64,000 nt of DNA from Chrysopilus asiliformis (GCA_964034945.1 OZ035960.1:68468994-68532993), one strand, 5' to 3'. Numbered from the stretch's first letter, positions 41,435 to 54,035 are shown. Notes: generated by a model not told the origin, from the letters alone. Numbers and translations are program-made.

Positions 41435-41772
41435 GTGGGTAAATCTCATATCAGCTTTTGGTGAGTTATTAAAAATATTTTCATATAATCTATAAAATAA
41501 CGGTATGAAACATTTTCGAACCGTCTTATTTTGAAAATTTTGCTCCAAAAATCACCTTTGCTTTCAATTTTTTTAAAAATAAGTTATTACATTTAAAACT
41601 TTTTAAGTCCTTGATCCAGGAAAACTGTTCTTAAATGAATCGATTAAAACATATTTCGTTCAAATATGTGATAATAACCAAAAAAACTGAAAATTTCAAC
41701 AGACAATTTGAAAATTCCAACGGAGTTCACTTCCATGGAATTAGACCGTTTCACACATCTTAAGTTGTTATT

Positions 41773-42519
41773 AGCTGCGTTCCCGATCCATGTAAAAACT
41801 ACTGCACAGTACTGACCAGCAACTTTTCTCGGGAACGCACTTTTGGATGATTAAGCTAGAACCTGAATCGTAGGTCGATGCGTCCGTCATGCGTCCGTCC
41901 GGTAGACAGTTTTATGCGGTAACAGTTGGGTACGGCAACGAATCACTTCTTCTTCATTTTTTTGCACTTCTTCTATTAGTTTATCGTCGAAACAATTACT
42001 TTCAATTTGTTCCATACTTAAATTGCTTAGATCGTAACCAAACTTTTTTGCCAACCTTTTTACAAAATATCTGAGAAGAATATGAAAGTAAATAGAATAA
42101 ATGAACCTGCAATGAGGGGAAAGGCCATATTTTGTGCGTTATCGCCATAATTTCGAGATCCGAAACAAAATACTATTTCGTTTCAACACATATTTCAATT
42201 TAGAGATATTAGACATTCCGGTGGTTATTCCAACACAGTAATTGCAATCTAATTTCATTCTGAAGAAAATTTGTACTTCAAATCAAATGTTTTCCTTGAT
42301 TTTTCATAGCGGAAGTGTTTTAATGTACGAAAATAAACAAAAGTGACAATTCGTTCTAACCTTAAAACCCCGATTTTCACCTATTGGAAAACTTAGGAAG
42401 TTCGGCCATCTGACGGAACTTTTTGTCAAAATTGCACAAGAAATTTTACTGTGGACTAAGAGGATATGTAGATGAGAACGTTCCGCAGTGTTTCGCAGTC
42501 ATGGATCGGGAACGCAGCT
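41773..42519. mobile_element. 747-bp element with AGCTGCGTTCCCGATCCATG ends
   Basis: 20-bp perfect terminal inverted repeats flanked by ATT (41770-41772 and 42520-42522). Inside, from about 41854 to 42060, lies a truncated copy of the PIF/Harbinger-like element at 29281-29657. A 3-bp duplication and no transposase frame. Confidence 0.8.
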
Positions 42520-42522
42520 ATT

Positions 42523-43330
42523 AAGTTAGTAACATCTCATTGGTAGAGGCCATTCCTTATTGTTTGAGAATTAAAAATAATTTAAATCAAAAAAATTGCT
42601 TAAAAAATTGACGAAAAAATCTAAAATTCTTCACGATACACACAATTTGGACGTTTCGAATAGTCCATGTTCGAAGAAACATGATGACTGCTACGATTAA
42701 GTGGCTAAATCGCTCTAATTGTATCGATCATTCAGAATTCTAGCTTCTGATGCAGGTTGACCATGGAATTACTCTACTTACAAGAATTGGTGGTGACTGG
42801 TTGAGACGTACAGTTAGGGCACACGTTCATTATATTCCTTTCAATTTGGTAACTCTACTGGCGTCAGGTCTTTGAATTTAAAGAGCACAACGCTTCATAA
42901 CCGTTCTTATAATTGATTTGCATTAAAAAGTGTAAAAGATATTTTGGGAAAAATACAAATATTTGCGAAGTTTGTTAGTAAATTTTTAAAAACTTGTTTA
43001 ACGGGATGGAAAATATAAACTCTTCTCGCGCTGACGTTTACAAGAATTGCACAAAAAATAGCCAGGTAATAAAATAGATCTAAGCTAGATTTAAGTATCC
43101 CCTGATTACGGTCCAGAGATTGACGATTTATTAACTCAAGTTAACAGTATCTTAATAGTTTTCGTACCCTGGATAACTAGTTAAAATCTTTCGTGAATTT
43201 TTAAAATTGGTTTTGCGATTCTGCAAACAAAGCAGATGTTTTTATTTAACCTCATAAACCTGTTATGAGGACTTCACCGATATCTTATTTTCTTCATCAG
43301 TAGCTTTTATTTATTTGACTTAGATACATG
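42523..43330. other. Unannotated 800-bp stretch
   Basis: No repeat, element end or coding frame was recognised. This is one of the few stretches here without transposon signatures, so it may be older host sequence. Confidence 0.45.
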
Positions 43331-43332
43331 TA

Positions 43333-44986
43333 CAGTGGCTCACAGCTTATTTCGTGTGACATGATTTTTCAGGGAAATGTATCAATATCAAGCAGATCTT
43401 TCAAAAATTAAAAAAAACCACATTAAGTACTTTAAACAGCACGAATTTATATTTCAGAAAAAGAAAAAAAAATACAAAATTTTTTGCATAGCAATGATTA
43501 AAACTACAAAAACAAAAAAATTAACCAAAATCAGTCTCACAGCTTATTTCGTGTGTCGATAGTAATTCTAAAATTTGTTACATAAACTTTTAATTAATAT
43601 TTTTTTCAAAGCTTTCTAATACTTGGTAGAGTACCCTTTTTGTTTTATAACAGCCTTTAGCCGAGTGGGCATAGAATCAACCAATTTTTTTGTGTAATTT
43701 GAAGTTATTTTTTCCCATTCTGATTTTAGAGCTATTTTAAGATCCCCTACATTGCTTATTTGATGTTTTCTTATGTTCCGCTCTAGTATGTGCCACAAAT
43801 TCTCGATAACATTCAAATCTGGTGATTGAGCTGGTGTTTGAACAATATGAGGGCAGTTCCAAATGAGCCAAGATTGTACCAAAGCTGATTTGTGCTTGGG
43901 ATCGTTGTCTTGATAAAATCTAAAATGGTTTGTCACTCCCAATTTTTCGGAACTTTGCAGTAATTCGTCTTTCAAAATATTCAAGTAACCATATTTATCC
44001 ATATTTCCATTGATAAAAGTTAGGTTACCTACTCCTGAAGCCGCCATACAGCCCCAAACCATGACGTGGCCACCACCATGCTTGACTGTAGGACGTAAAT
44101 TTTTGGGTAGCAGTTCCGTATTCTGTTGCCGCCAAACATAGGACTTCCCATCAGACCCGAATAAATTAAATTTACTTTCATCAGCGAAAATAACAGTATT
44201 CCAGAAAGATTCGGTCTTACCAATGTGATCTTTAGCGAACTGTAACCTACACTTTCGATTTCGGATACTAATAAATGGTTTATTGCGGGCTGTTCTTCCA
44301 TGAAAGTCGCTTGCCCGAAGAATCCTGCGGATCGTTTCAGGGTTGCACTTTTTACCAAGATGTCTTTGAGCCTCATCGGCTAAGGTCGGTGCACTTTTCG
44401 TTGGATCCTGCTTAATTTGTCTTAGAATCCATCTTTCGTCCGATCTTGTAAAAATTTTATTCGGAGCTTCTCTGCCTTTATTGTGAATTCGATTTTCATG
44501 GACATATCGCTGAATGATGTATTGGACAGTTGACGCACTCAAACCTACGATTTCACCAATTTTCTTTTGGCTTTTCCCGTCTTTAAAGTGTTGGATCACC
44601 ATTTCACGCTTTTCAATTGAAGTTCTGCGCCCCATTACGGAAAAATAGAAAATTGATCCTACAGGTTTCGAAATGCAACACGTAATGATCAAAATATTTG
44701 TTGTCTGTGTGTTCATCTTTGTTTCCACCTCTTTAAACCATCGCTGATAACAATAAATATCCGCACACGAAATAAGCTGTGAGACTGATTTTGGTTAATT
44801 TTTTTGTTTTTGTAGTTTTAATCATTGCTATGCAAAAAATTTTGTATTTTTTTTTCTTTTTCTGAAATATAAATTCGTGCTGTTTAAAGTACTTAATGTG
44901 GTTTTTTTTAATTTTTGAAAGATCTGCTTGATATTGATACATTTCCCTGAAAAATCATGTCACACGAAATAAGCTGTGAGCCACTG
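43333..44986 (-). mobile_element. Tc1-type transposon with IR/DR ends, apparently complete
   Basis: Flanked by TA (43331-43332 and 44987-44988). Terminal inverted repeats of about 230 bp start CAGTGGCTCACAGCTTATTT. Each contains the 18-mer CACAGCTTATTTCGTGTG twice, at the outer and inner edge, which is the IR/DR arrangement. The two repeats read the same across at least 60 codons of shadow frame. The transposase is open. Together these point to recent mobility. Confidence 0.95.
43616..44635 (-). CDS. Tc1-type transposase, DD34E (339 aa from the preferred start)
   Basis: I choose the Met at 44635 (MGRRTSIEKREMVIQHFKDG). It gives the normal Tc1 length and begins just before the paired helix-turn-helix; the frame is open upstream to 44728. 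Catalytic residues: Asp in IFADESKFN, Asp in YQDNDPKH and Glu in NVIENLW, with 34 residues between the second and third. A GRR-type motif lies in the N-terminal linker and a GGG motif (KHGGGHVMVWGC) in the core. No stop or frameshift was found. The enzyme would bind the direct repeats in both ends and move the element by cut and paste into TA sites. Confidence 0.93.
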   Translation of the reverse strand: MGRRTSIEKREMVIQHFKDGKSQKKIGEIVGLSASTVQYIIQRYVHENRIHNKGREAPNKIFTRSDERWILRQIKQDPTKSAPTLADEAQRHLGKKCNPETIRRILRASDFHGRTARNKPFISIRNRKCRLQFAKDHIGKTESFWNTVIFADESKFNLFGSDGKSYVWRQQNTELLPKNLRPTVKHGGGHVMVWGCMAASGVGNLTFINGNMDKYGYLNILKDELLQSSEKLGVTNHFRFYQDNDPKHKSALVQSWLIWNCPHIVQTPAQSPDLNVIENLWHILERNIRKHQISNVGDLKIALKSEWEKITSNYTKKLVDSMPTRLKAVIKQKGYSTKY

Positions 44987-45117
44987 TATGTAACGAAGAT
45001 AGTATCAGTTCTAAGTTCTTTTAATTGTTTCAGTCTCATGACAGTGAGAGCCATATAAACATCTATTGTTTTAAAAAAAATAATAAAAGTGTAAATACAG
45101 TAGACGCTGTTGGAATT

Positions 45118-45300
45118 TTAAATCAAACGCAGCTTGTTCAGATGCGAACAGTTTGAGTTTATTCAAAGAACTAAAAAAATGAAAAATCGACTGTAATACA
45201 GAAAACTATAAAAGTGTATTATTGAATTCAGATGAAACGTTATACAATTCAAAGTAATTATAATATTCTAGTTGTTTTGTAATTGAATAGATATTCAACA
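45118..45300 (-). repeat. Copia-2 3' LTR
   Basis: 183 bp with TGTTG...CAACA inverted ends. Its first ~73 bp match the remnant of the 5' LTR at 51159-51231. Confidence 0.85.
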
Positions 45301-45539
45301 CCTTCCCTCAAAAAACTGGAATTTAAATTTTTACAAAAGATGTGTAATGATAATACTTAAAAAATTCCTAACATTTTTGTAAGCTTTTGGTGTTTTTGCT
45401 TATTTAGATTTTTAGTTAAAATGTCAGCTATGTTATCTCCTGTAGGAACATAGTTTAAGTTTATTAATCCCTTACCGAAGACTTCTCTTATGTAGTGCAC
45501 CTTGATGTCGATGTGTTTACTACGAGAGTGAAACACTGG

Positions 45540-46205
45540 CAGCCTTATTAATAAACGTTAGTTAACTTTTATCAATGGTTTACGCAGTGGATAACTCGAA
45601 ATTCTTATTAATAAAAATTTTTAAGATTTAACTGACGTTAGTTAACTCTCTGTTAGCTAACATACCGATTCCCTCGAGTTAACGAGTTGATAACTCTTGA
45701 CGGCGCATAACTCTTGCAAAAAAGACTGGAAGAAGCAATGATCCATTAAAAAATTCAATTTATGTTGTTATATTATATTACTTTATCACTTGAACACCAA
45801 TTTTCTGATCGCTTTCCTTCAATTTTTAAATTTTCCACTTTTAATTACTTTGCAGTGAATCACCATTAAAATAAAAACATTAATTTCACTCCTATTTTAA
45901 TATTGTCTCCAAGGAAACGGATTTAAAAAACCAAAATATGACTTATTTTAATATCGTCTCCAAGGAAACGGATTTAAAAAACCAAAATTTGACTTAAATG
46001 TAAAAGATTTTCGTATTTTTTGGTACAATTCGGCACAAGGGTTGCCGTATTCCAGCTAAATTTTTAAATAAAATACGAGTTAGCTATTATATGGAGGAAA
46101 ATTTTTTATTAATAAGAATAGTTATCTAATGGATAAGTTTGCTATCTCGGAGTTAGTTAGCACATGAGTTATCTCCGTGTTAGGGATTTTTTATTAATAA
46201 GGCTG
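45540..46205. mobile_element. 666-bp element with CAGCCTTATTAATAAA ends
   Basis: The terminal repeats CAGCCTTATTAATAAA and their inverse are flanked by TGG (45537-45539 and 46206-46208). Copia-2 RNase H coding reads on at both sides, which fixes the boundaries. The interior has GTTAACT-rich palindromic sequence and no frame. It is another 3-bp-duplication family of unknown class. Confidence 0.85.
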
Positions 46206-47866
46206 TGGATTTTTTACTAGTTGTAAGGCGCTAAGATTATCTCCGCGAAGCTCTGTAGCTTCTTTGATACTTGTTGAGAAACCCAATTCATCCATTAAAT
46301 TGCGCAAGTAAACGACTTCTTTCGATGCTGCTGATAGTGCGGCATATTCAGCCTCAGTGCTACTTAGAGCTACCGACTGTTGTTTCCGTGATTCCCAGAC
46401 TATGGCACCACCCGCAAGTATAAACGTAAATCCCGTATAAGATCTCCTATCTTCGCTACTTCCAGCCCAATCCGCATCGGCGTAGCCACACAACATCTTT
46501 CCGGTCTTCTTGAACTTTAATTTGAAGTCAATTGTGCTGCTTAAATACCTCAGAATATGTTTAGCAGCCGTTAGGTGCTCATTATGTGGATTTTTGTTGT
46601 GCTGTGCCAATTTTCCAACAGAATGGCATATGTCTGGCCTTGCTGAGATTCCAAGATACATTAGGGATCCGATTAACGACTGATAGAATTTTGGATCAAT
46701 TTTTGTACAATCCTGACACTGCTGGGGTTCGCATTTGTACAACTTGGTTCCAGGGTCAAGTGGTGTGCTGCATTTCCTGGTTTCCGTCATTTGGTAATTT
46801 TGCAGTAAATTTCTAATAAAATGTTTTTGTGAAATACTGATTGAGTTGTTATCTCGTTCAATAGTAATCGATGGGACCTTTATCGATCAAATCAAATTTT
46901 AGGCTAATTTTATGTTTAATGTCAAAAAGAATCTTCTCATCAGAACAGGCTAGCATGATGTCATCAACGTAGACAGCTATAATGCATATCGAATCATTTA
47001 ACTTCAGCACATAGACACAGGTATCAGAATTGCAGCGGATGAAACCAATCCTTTGTAGAACGTTGTCAAGTTTTTCGTTCCATTCCCTACCTGATTGTTT
47101 CAATCCGTATAAACCTTTCTTAAGTTTGCAAACTTTATTAGGAAATTTCGGGTCTATGAAGTGCTCAGGCTGCTGCATGTAAATCTCTTCCTTTAGATCG
47201 CCGTTCAAGTAGGCCGCTGTCACATCCATTTGATGGACTATGAGGTTCATTTCCACGGACAACGCCAAAATCGTTCTAATGGTTGAGTACCTAACTACCG
47301 GCGAGAAAGTTTCGTTGTAGTCTACGCCAAATCTTTGGCTACAACCCTTCGCCACCAGCCGCGACTTGTACCGATCGACGTTTCCTTGCTTGTCCAGTTT
47401 GGTGTTAAACACCCACTTCGACTTGATTGCATGATGATTTTTTGGCAAGTCAACTAACTCCCACGTTTCGTTTTTGACCAGTTGATTGAATTCTTCCTTC
47501 ATAGACTGCTACCACCTATCAGAATCCTTCCTGCTTAACGCGTCTTCGACAGTTACTGGATTTGAAAGATTCTCAGCGCTCATATTCAAAAAATTTATTG
47601 AAGAACTTTTCAGCTTTTTAGGCCTACCTGGCTTCCCTGTTCTTAGAATTTTTGGCCAATTTTTGAAGTTTTGACTACTTGTTGCAACTTCTTCGTCGTC
47701 CTTGTTCCCCTCTTCAGAAGACGCCTCTTTGTCACTATCTGCATTTGGGGTCTCCTCATCATAACCAGTTTGCACCATCTCGTCGACACTTTTTCCATCG
47801 CCGCCGCCCACATTCTGGAATACCTCGTCCTCTACAGCGTTTTCGAATGCATCTTCTTCATCATCA

Positions 47867-48886
47867 GCAGTAGGATTCTTGGCAAAAATCGATAAATAAC
47901 GATCTGGAAAGATCGCTAAGGGTATTATTGTGGACAGGTGGTTAATTTTCCCTCTGGCGGCGAAAATTTAAATACAATCTTGACAGTAGCGGCAAATTTA
48001 AAATTTGTTTTAAATTCAACATATTTTGAAAAGTGAACAAATAACAATTTTCTTTCGAAAAAGTCTAATATTTAGCTGTGAAAAGTATTTATATAAGTCG
48101 GGCGGCCAGCAGGCAGTTTTTTATGCAATTCTAGATGGATTTCCGCACACTTTTCCTTTGAAAAACAAAATAGAAAAGTCTCCGAAAATCGTTTTAGAAT
48201 TTCCCCGGATTAGTCAAATGAAAAGGTTTTACGTTTTTGGGAAAAATTTTTAATAATCACAACAAAAAAATGTCACAGAAATAAACACAAATGGTTGAGG
48301 TTAAATACAAAAGATTTTGTTTGCTGTCAGCAATTTCGATTGAATTCAATTTCATTGCACTTTCTTGCTGCCAACATGTGTTTCCCTTCCTCTTTCCGCA
48401 CTACAACCGGTTTCCGCTGTTGGCCTCAACAAGCAAGAGTAATTTTCATTTCGCTGTGCGTGAAAGATTTTTTTTCATCAGCAGTTTGAAAATTTCAACT
48501 TGATCACAAGGTAAAGGCGAATTTAATTTCGTTTTTTAAGGAAAAGGGAAATGCGAGTAATGTTTAGACAATTAAGGGACGCATTCAACATTTTATTTCG
48601 TTTTTGCCAACGCGACAACAATTAAACAACATTCTTAAGTGGACGAAACTCAAACATTAGTGTTTATCGACTGGTCCGAGAGCAGTCGTTATGAAAATTC
48701 GTATTGGAAGGCTCAGCATTGCCAGAGTCATAGTCGAGGGTAATTTCATTGGAAAGTTGACAGCGAGAAACAAATACAACGCCATTTTATATCACTACCA
48801 CAAACGTAAAAGCTCTTATTCGTATTTATGGATAACGACATCGCTATGGATAACTACATCGTTATAAGTGCCAAGAATCCTACTGC
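47867..48886. mobile_element. 1.02-kb DNA element between integrase and RT of Copia-2
   Basis: 18-bp perfect terminal inverted repeats, GCAGTAGGATTCTTGGCA (47867-47884) and inverse (48869-48886). Subterminal sites of the AACGATNTAGTTATCC/AACGATCTGG type follow. Copia-2 coding continues on both sides. I could not find a target duplication. No transposase frame is present. Confidence 0.75.
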
Positions 48887-51230
48887 AGAAGCCAAAACTG
48901 AACCACTTGGAGTCCTCTTCAACGACAGATCTCGTTGCTCCTCCTTTTCATTAATTTCTACGAAAAACGAATCATTATTTATTGGTTGTGAAAAAAGCTT
49001 GCCTGGGTGCTCCAAAAATTTGACGTCTCTGCTGATTCTTGTAGTTCTTGTTGCTGGATCGTACAGCCGGTAACCCTTTGAGACGCTGGCATATCCTATC
49101 ATATACGTCTCTAGACCCCTGGGCTGGAATTTAGATTTTCCTGGTTTCTTGTCGAGCATTATTGCCTTGCACCCGAAAATTCTCAAATGAGCCACACTTG
49201 GCTTCATTCCAGACCACGCTTCACATGGAGTGATTTTATTTAGAGATTTTGTAGGTGATCTATTAATGAGATAGACTGCGCAGCTAACCGCCTCCGCCCA
49301 TAGGGACTGGGGTAGTTTTGAGTAAAGCAACATACATCGCGCTTTTTCGACAATTGTCCGATTAGCCCGCTCCGAAATGCCGTTTTGTTGCGGCGTGTAG
49401 CTGACCGTCGTTTGATGCTGAATGCCACTTTCATTCAAAAAACGATTAAAATTGTTCGCCATGTACTCGCCCCCGTTATCCGACCACAGAGTCTTAATTT
49501 TCTTCCCCGTTTCGAGTTCCACTTTGGCTTTAAATAGTTTAAAGGTTTCAAATACCTCACTTTTTTCTTTTATAAAGTAAACAAACATTTTCCGCGTGAA
49601 ATCGTCAATAAATGTTAAAAAATATTTCGCCCCACCTAACGAACGCGTCCTCATCGGCCCACAAACGTCACTGTGGATTAATTCCAACACTTCTGTGCTT
49701 CTGTGCAATGAATTTTGAAAAGGCAACGCGCACATTTTTCCTTTTAGACAAATATCGCATTCGAATGCATCTACTTGATTCTTTAAATCTAAACCGCGCA
49801 CCATATTGTTTTTATGCATCGCACTTAAACTTTTGGCATTTATATGGCCGAAACGGTCGTGCCATAATAAAAAATCTTTGTTTTCATTTGTGACATTCAA
49901 CAAAAATTTAGTGTTGTCACCTCTCAGTTCTTTATTTGCTTGAAAGATAAATAAGTTTTTGAACTTTTTGGCAATTAACATATTTTTGCCATCTGATTTT
50001 TTAATTTTTGCCTCACTCGAACTAAATTCAACGATGAACCCATTTTCGGTAACCTTTCCCATCGAAATAAAGTTAGCGAATAAATCCGGCACATAAAGCA
50101 CATCTCGTAGCACTATTTCACTATAATCCGTTTCTAATAATATTTCGCCACGACCGAGTGAATTTATAGATTGTTTATTCGCGAATTCGATTTTTTCTAT
50201 ATGATCGTGTATTTTTGTAAAGAAAGTTTTGTCAGAACACATGTGACTTGTGCAGCCACTGTCAAAAATCCAGGATTTTTTACTATTTAACTCAGACAAA
50301 GAACAATTAGCATTTAACATCGCAAATGAAGCTGTCGGTTTATTTGAACCTTTTGTTGCACGACAAGCCAATGCGTAGTGTCCTCTCTTTTTACAGTTAA
50401 AACATTTTAATTGTTTTTTGTTAGACTGTAGTTGTGTTTTTGACTGCTGCTGATAAGACTCGTCTTTTTGTTTCACATAGAATGCCGATACCGCATCCGT
50501 CTGGGAATAAGCATCCTTCTCACGCCTCATCCCCTCTTCCAAAAGCTTTGTCTTCAAAGAAGTTAAAGGTGGCAATGAATCTCGCGATTCGATTGCGATT
50601 ACAAAATTTTCATACGTAGTGGGCAAACTCGATAACAATATAATAACCACCATTTCGTCATTAAGAGTAATATCGATCTCGTTTAATTTTTCCAGAATTT
50701 CGAAAAAATTGTTTAAGTGTTCGGGCATACCTGTTCCTTCCGCCATTTTGAGGTTCGTCAATTGCTTGAAAAGCGACACTTTTCGAGCAGGTCCTTTCGG
50801 CTGAAAAACAGATTCCAATTTACCCCATGCTTCCTTTGATGTCTTGCATGCCTTAATGTGTATCAGCTGCGAAGTTTTTACACTTAGTAAGATGGTAGCC
50901 AACGCCTTCGCATCCTTGGATTTCCAAGCAGCCTGGTCTTCTAATTTAACCGGCAAATCCGCTGATACGTAGTCCCATAAATCATTATGTACTAGAATCG
51001 ATCTCATTTGGATCTTCCAGCCACCATAGTTATTTTCCGATAACTTATCGATTTGGTAAAGCGAAGAACTCATCATTCGATTACCTTTAAAACTACTGAC
51101 GCGAAAACAAAAAAGAAATCAACTACGTTTGATACTAACGCCCTGGGCCCATAACCTTTGTTGGAATTTTAAATCAAACGCAGCTTGTTCAGATGCGAAC
51201 AGTTTGAGTTTATTCAAAGAACTAAAAAAA

Positions 51231-51672
51231 TTTTCTAAAAAAAATAAAACCGACTTTAAAAAAAACTGAAAAGAGAAAAAAGCACTAAAAAGAAAAAAAT
51301 AATTTCAAACTATGTCCATTAATAGCGTATTTGAAATTTGGCTTTTTTGAAGTGGCGTTAAATTTACACTAAATAAAATCGTTGTAAAATTTCTATTGTA
51401 AGAGCCGTGTCTATAGTTAATCTGTTTGACAACAAAATTTTTGGAGTCGATCTTAGTTCTTAGTTAGCCTTAAGGGTTAGAAAGTATGTAAACGATTAGC
51501 CTTAAGGGTTAGAAAGTATGTAATTTATTTTAGTTGCAAATTTAACGCCACTTCAAAAAAGCCAAATTTCAAATACGCTATTAATGGACATAGTTTGAAA
51601 TTATTTTTTTCTTTTTAGTGCTTTTTTCTCTTTTCAGTTTTTTTTAAAGTCGGTTTTATTTTTTTTAGAAAA
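51231..51672. mobile_element. Palindromic element that cuts the Copia-2 5' LTR
   Basis: Arms of about 137 bp (51231-51370 and 51537-51672) begin TTTTCTAAAAAAAATAAAAC. They include GCACTAAAAAGAAAAAAATA, a motif shared with the hairpin at 59285-59515 and with 34756-34800. The loop has a direct repeat of AGCCTTAAGGGTTAGAAAGT. The rest of the LTR is not found beyond it, so the LTR end was deleted as well. Confidence 0.75.
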
Positions 51673-52164
51673 TTTTTTTTTATTTCGAACGTTTTTAGTT
51701 TCAATTTTTAATATAGGTAAAATTACAAAGGGTTTGAGGGGATAAGTCCGCAGATGAGAAATATATAAAAGAATCTTCCAAATATTGTACTGAACACAAT
51801 ACAAAGAATTTTACTCGATATCCCAAGCAGGGAGGGGTTTGAAGGGGTAGGTTAACACGGGGGAAATATATAAAAGAACCTTCCTTGTGTTGTACTGAAC
51901 ACAAGGCCCAATTAACCATAGGGCTAATTGGGCTACAGACCAGGGGCGCCATCGATCTGAGGCGATGAAATTTTGATTGCTTTTTTTTTAATTTTCTTTA
52001 TATTTAGCGTATCTGTAATTTAAGTTAGTACTGTGTTTTGAATTAAAGAATATTTAAAAAAATGAAATTGCATTTTTACAATAAAACTATGTAAGGGTGC
52101 AAAATTTTATTTAGCTCAGGGCGCTCAAACTTGTTAATACGGCTCTGACTGAACACAACGTAAA
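51673..52164. other. Unassigned sequence with a diverged ~120-bp duplication
   Basis: The phrase GAAATATATAAAAGAA, then CTTCC and TGTACTGAACACAA, occurs twice (about 51757 and 51875). No gene was recognised. Confidence 0.5.
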
Positions 52165-52465
52165 AACATAACAAAAGCCATAATTCCCAATCTGGCAATT
52201 ATTGAAAACCCGTATGGTGATATTCTTATCAAAATTCGAACAGTTGTACCAAAATTCCACTTTGAAGTCGAACTTTCCAATCAGATTTTTTAAAATTTAT
52301 TCCAATCGGATTTTGATGTATGGGAGTTTTATGTAGAATCATATTCTAAATAACTTTAATTCTTAGACTTTTTTGATAAGATGCACCGTTTTTGAGAAAT
52401 TCGGAAAAAACGTTTTCGTTTGTATGGGGGGTACCCCCCCTAATGGTCCATTTTTGCCCATGAAT
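52165..52465 (-). mobile_element. Helentron-like element, copy G, truncated
   Basis: The 3' half is present, from AACATAACAAAAGCCATAAT through the GGTACCCCCCC region. It stops at about 52465, where a different dispersed repeat (CCACCCAGTAAAAAGTTAGG, ending in GGAAGTCGGTT at 52612) begins. Confidence 0.75.
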
Positions 52466-52639
52466 GAACCAGGGTCCAACCAGGAACATTCTCTACAACT
52501 TTCTCTTTGGGATGACCAAAATCGGTCCACCCAGTAAAAAGTTAGGCGTGAACATACATTAAAAAAAAATATATTCAGGTGGAATTGAGAACCTTTTCCT
52601 TTTTGGAAGTCGGTTAAAAAGAAAACAATAATAGAATCC

Positions 52640-53539
52640 CATACCTTAACGTCATAGTTATCAGAAATGAAAATAAAAGTTTAAATACAGACTGGTACCA
52701 AAAAGATGTAGCATCCAACAGAATTGTAAATTTCTATTCCCAACATCCAAAATTCCAAAAAATAAATACTGCAAGACAATTTATCAACACGGTCATGGGT
52801 CTTAGTTCAAGTGTATACCACAAGCAAAACAAAAATAAAATTAAGAACATTCTAGGAAACAATAATTATCCAAATTACATAATAAACAACCTTTTTAAAG
52901 AATGGTACAATAAAAATAATGGCACTCAATCCGAAATCAATACATTAAATCAAAGAGAGGAAAAAACATATAAGAGTTTGACCTACGTAAATGGAACAAG
53001 CGAAAAAATTAACAAAGTCATCAAAGAACATACAAATAATATTAGCGTAGCGTACAAAAACAATAAAACACTACGCAATGTTTTTACAAAATTGAAAGAC
53101 GCTGTTCCAGAAAAAAGGAGATCCAATGTTGTTTATAAAATTCCATGTCTGGGAGACAACACTGGATCTCAATGTTCCCTATCTTATGTAGGACAAACAA
53201 AACAACACCTTGAGAAGAGAATAAGTAATCATAAAAATGATTTAAAAAGAGAACATTGGTCGGGACCCCATACAGCATTAGTAGATCATAGTCAGAATAC
53301 TGGACATACACCTGATTTCGAATACTACAATCCTCTCATACGAATCAAAATATTTCAAACGCCTCACTTCCGAAGCATTGCACATCTACACAGAAGATAC
53401 ATATAACAAAAAAAGAGACACAGACTGTATCAGCTCTACGTATTGTGCAATGCTAGACAGTGAGAAAGAGAAGAAAAATCGAAAAAGGAAAAGGACTGAA
53501 CCAAATAACGAAAACTTGGCGAAACGATCGAGACAATAA
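52640..53539 (+). pseudogene. PLE-2 RT C-terminus and GIY-YIG endonuclease, frameshifted
   Basis: The RT end is recognisable by LNTDWYQKDVASNRIVNFYS and SQHPKFQKIN, followed by a linker. The endonuclease carries NVVYKIPC, SYVGQTKQHLEKRISNHK and TALVDHSQNTGHTPDF, with the paired Cys before YVG typical of Penelope endonucleases. A frameshift near 53340-53370 moves the C-terminus to the next frame, which ends at 53539 with a strongly basic, nuclear-localisation-like tail (KNRKRKRTEP, AKRSRQ). PLE-3 has a comparable tail in frame, which supports the frameshift reading. Confidence 0.85.
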
Positions 53540-53814
53540 TACGTACATACTAACACATCTTTAAATTGTTTGTGTATTTATCGCGTTTTTCAAAACTCAG
53601 CTGACGCATCATTGTTACCGCTATCAATTCTGATAAGACGAAGCACAGCTGATCAAATATGAAGTTTAAAATAATTTGTGTTTCTCTTTCTTTCCTCGTT
53701 TTGTGACTTTATTTATTTATTATACTTTTGTGTAACCCGTTTTTAATCTATCCAGACATTTATCACTGTTCTCAAACATAGTAATGTAAGTCTAAATATT
53801 ATTGTGCATACATT

Positions 53815-54035
53815 GGGCCTTACCAATGACCCGTGACTAACTTAGTAACAGCTTTTGGTGTGTGCGAAACGGGCTATTTTCTTGCTAATTTCGGTTCAAA
53901 TCCTAGTTTTTATTGAAAAGTTTTAAATTCGCTGTGATAAATGTGTGAAAACTTACTAGAATTAGCAAGCAAATAGCCCGTTTCGCACACACCAAAAGCT
54001 GTTACTAAGTTAGTCACGGGTCATTGGTAAGGCCC
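53815..54035. mobile_element. 221-bp hairpin MITE inside PLE-2
   Basis: The terminal arms GGGCCTTACCAATGACCCGT pair perfectly for about 65 bp and further with one mismatch. The loop is about 60 bp. The flanks ATT and ATA differ by one base, so a 3-bp duplication is only suggested. The near-perfect arms suggest a recent arrival. Confidence 0.8.

Larger units (their letters stand above)
45320..51076 (-). pseudogene. Copia-2 gag-pol, interrupted
   Basis: Minus-strand order: gag from Met 51076 with CCHC knuckle (CFNCKKRGHYALAC); protease FDSGCTSHM; integrase HHCC and D-D-E (SDVCGP, WSDNGGEY, ISERANRT). Then comes insertion 48886-47867. A linker and RT begin at about 47866; a TAG at 47509-47511 interrupts just before the RT, which has AVYVDDIML. 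A short deletion shifts the frame near 46858-46800. RNase H follows with GYADADWAG. Insertion 46205-45540 lies near its C-terminus, and the last residues resume at 45539 (SKHIDIKVHYIRE type). The last few residues of the 740-codon gag-integrase frame come from the inserted element. Confidence 0.9.
45118..51231 (-). mobile_element. Copia-2: degenerate Ty1/copia element
   Basis: The 3' LTR (45118-45300; TGTTG/CAACA ends) is preceded on the minus strand by a purine tract (45301-45319). The 5' LTR survives only as about 73 bp (51159-51231) before a palindromic insertion. The primer site GGTTATGGGCCCAG is at 51143-51156. Two DNA elements (45540-46205 and 47867-48886) interrupt the coding region, which also has a nonsense codon and a frameshift. 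It is clearly older and more damaged than Copia-1. Confidence 0.9.
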
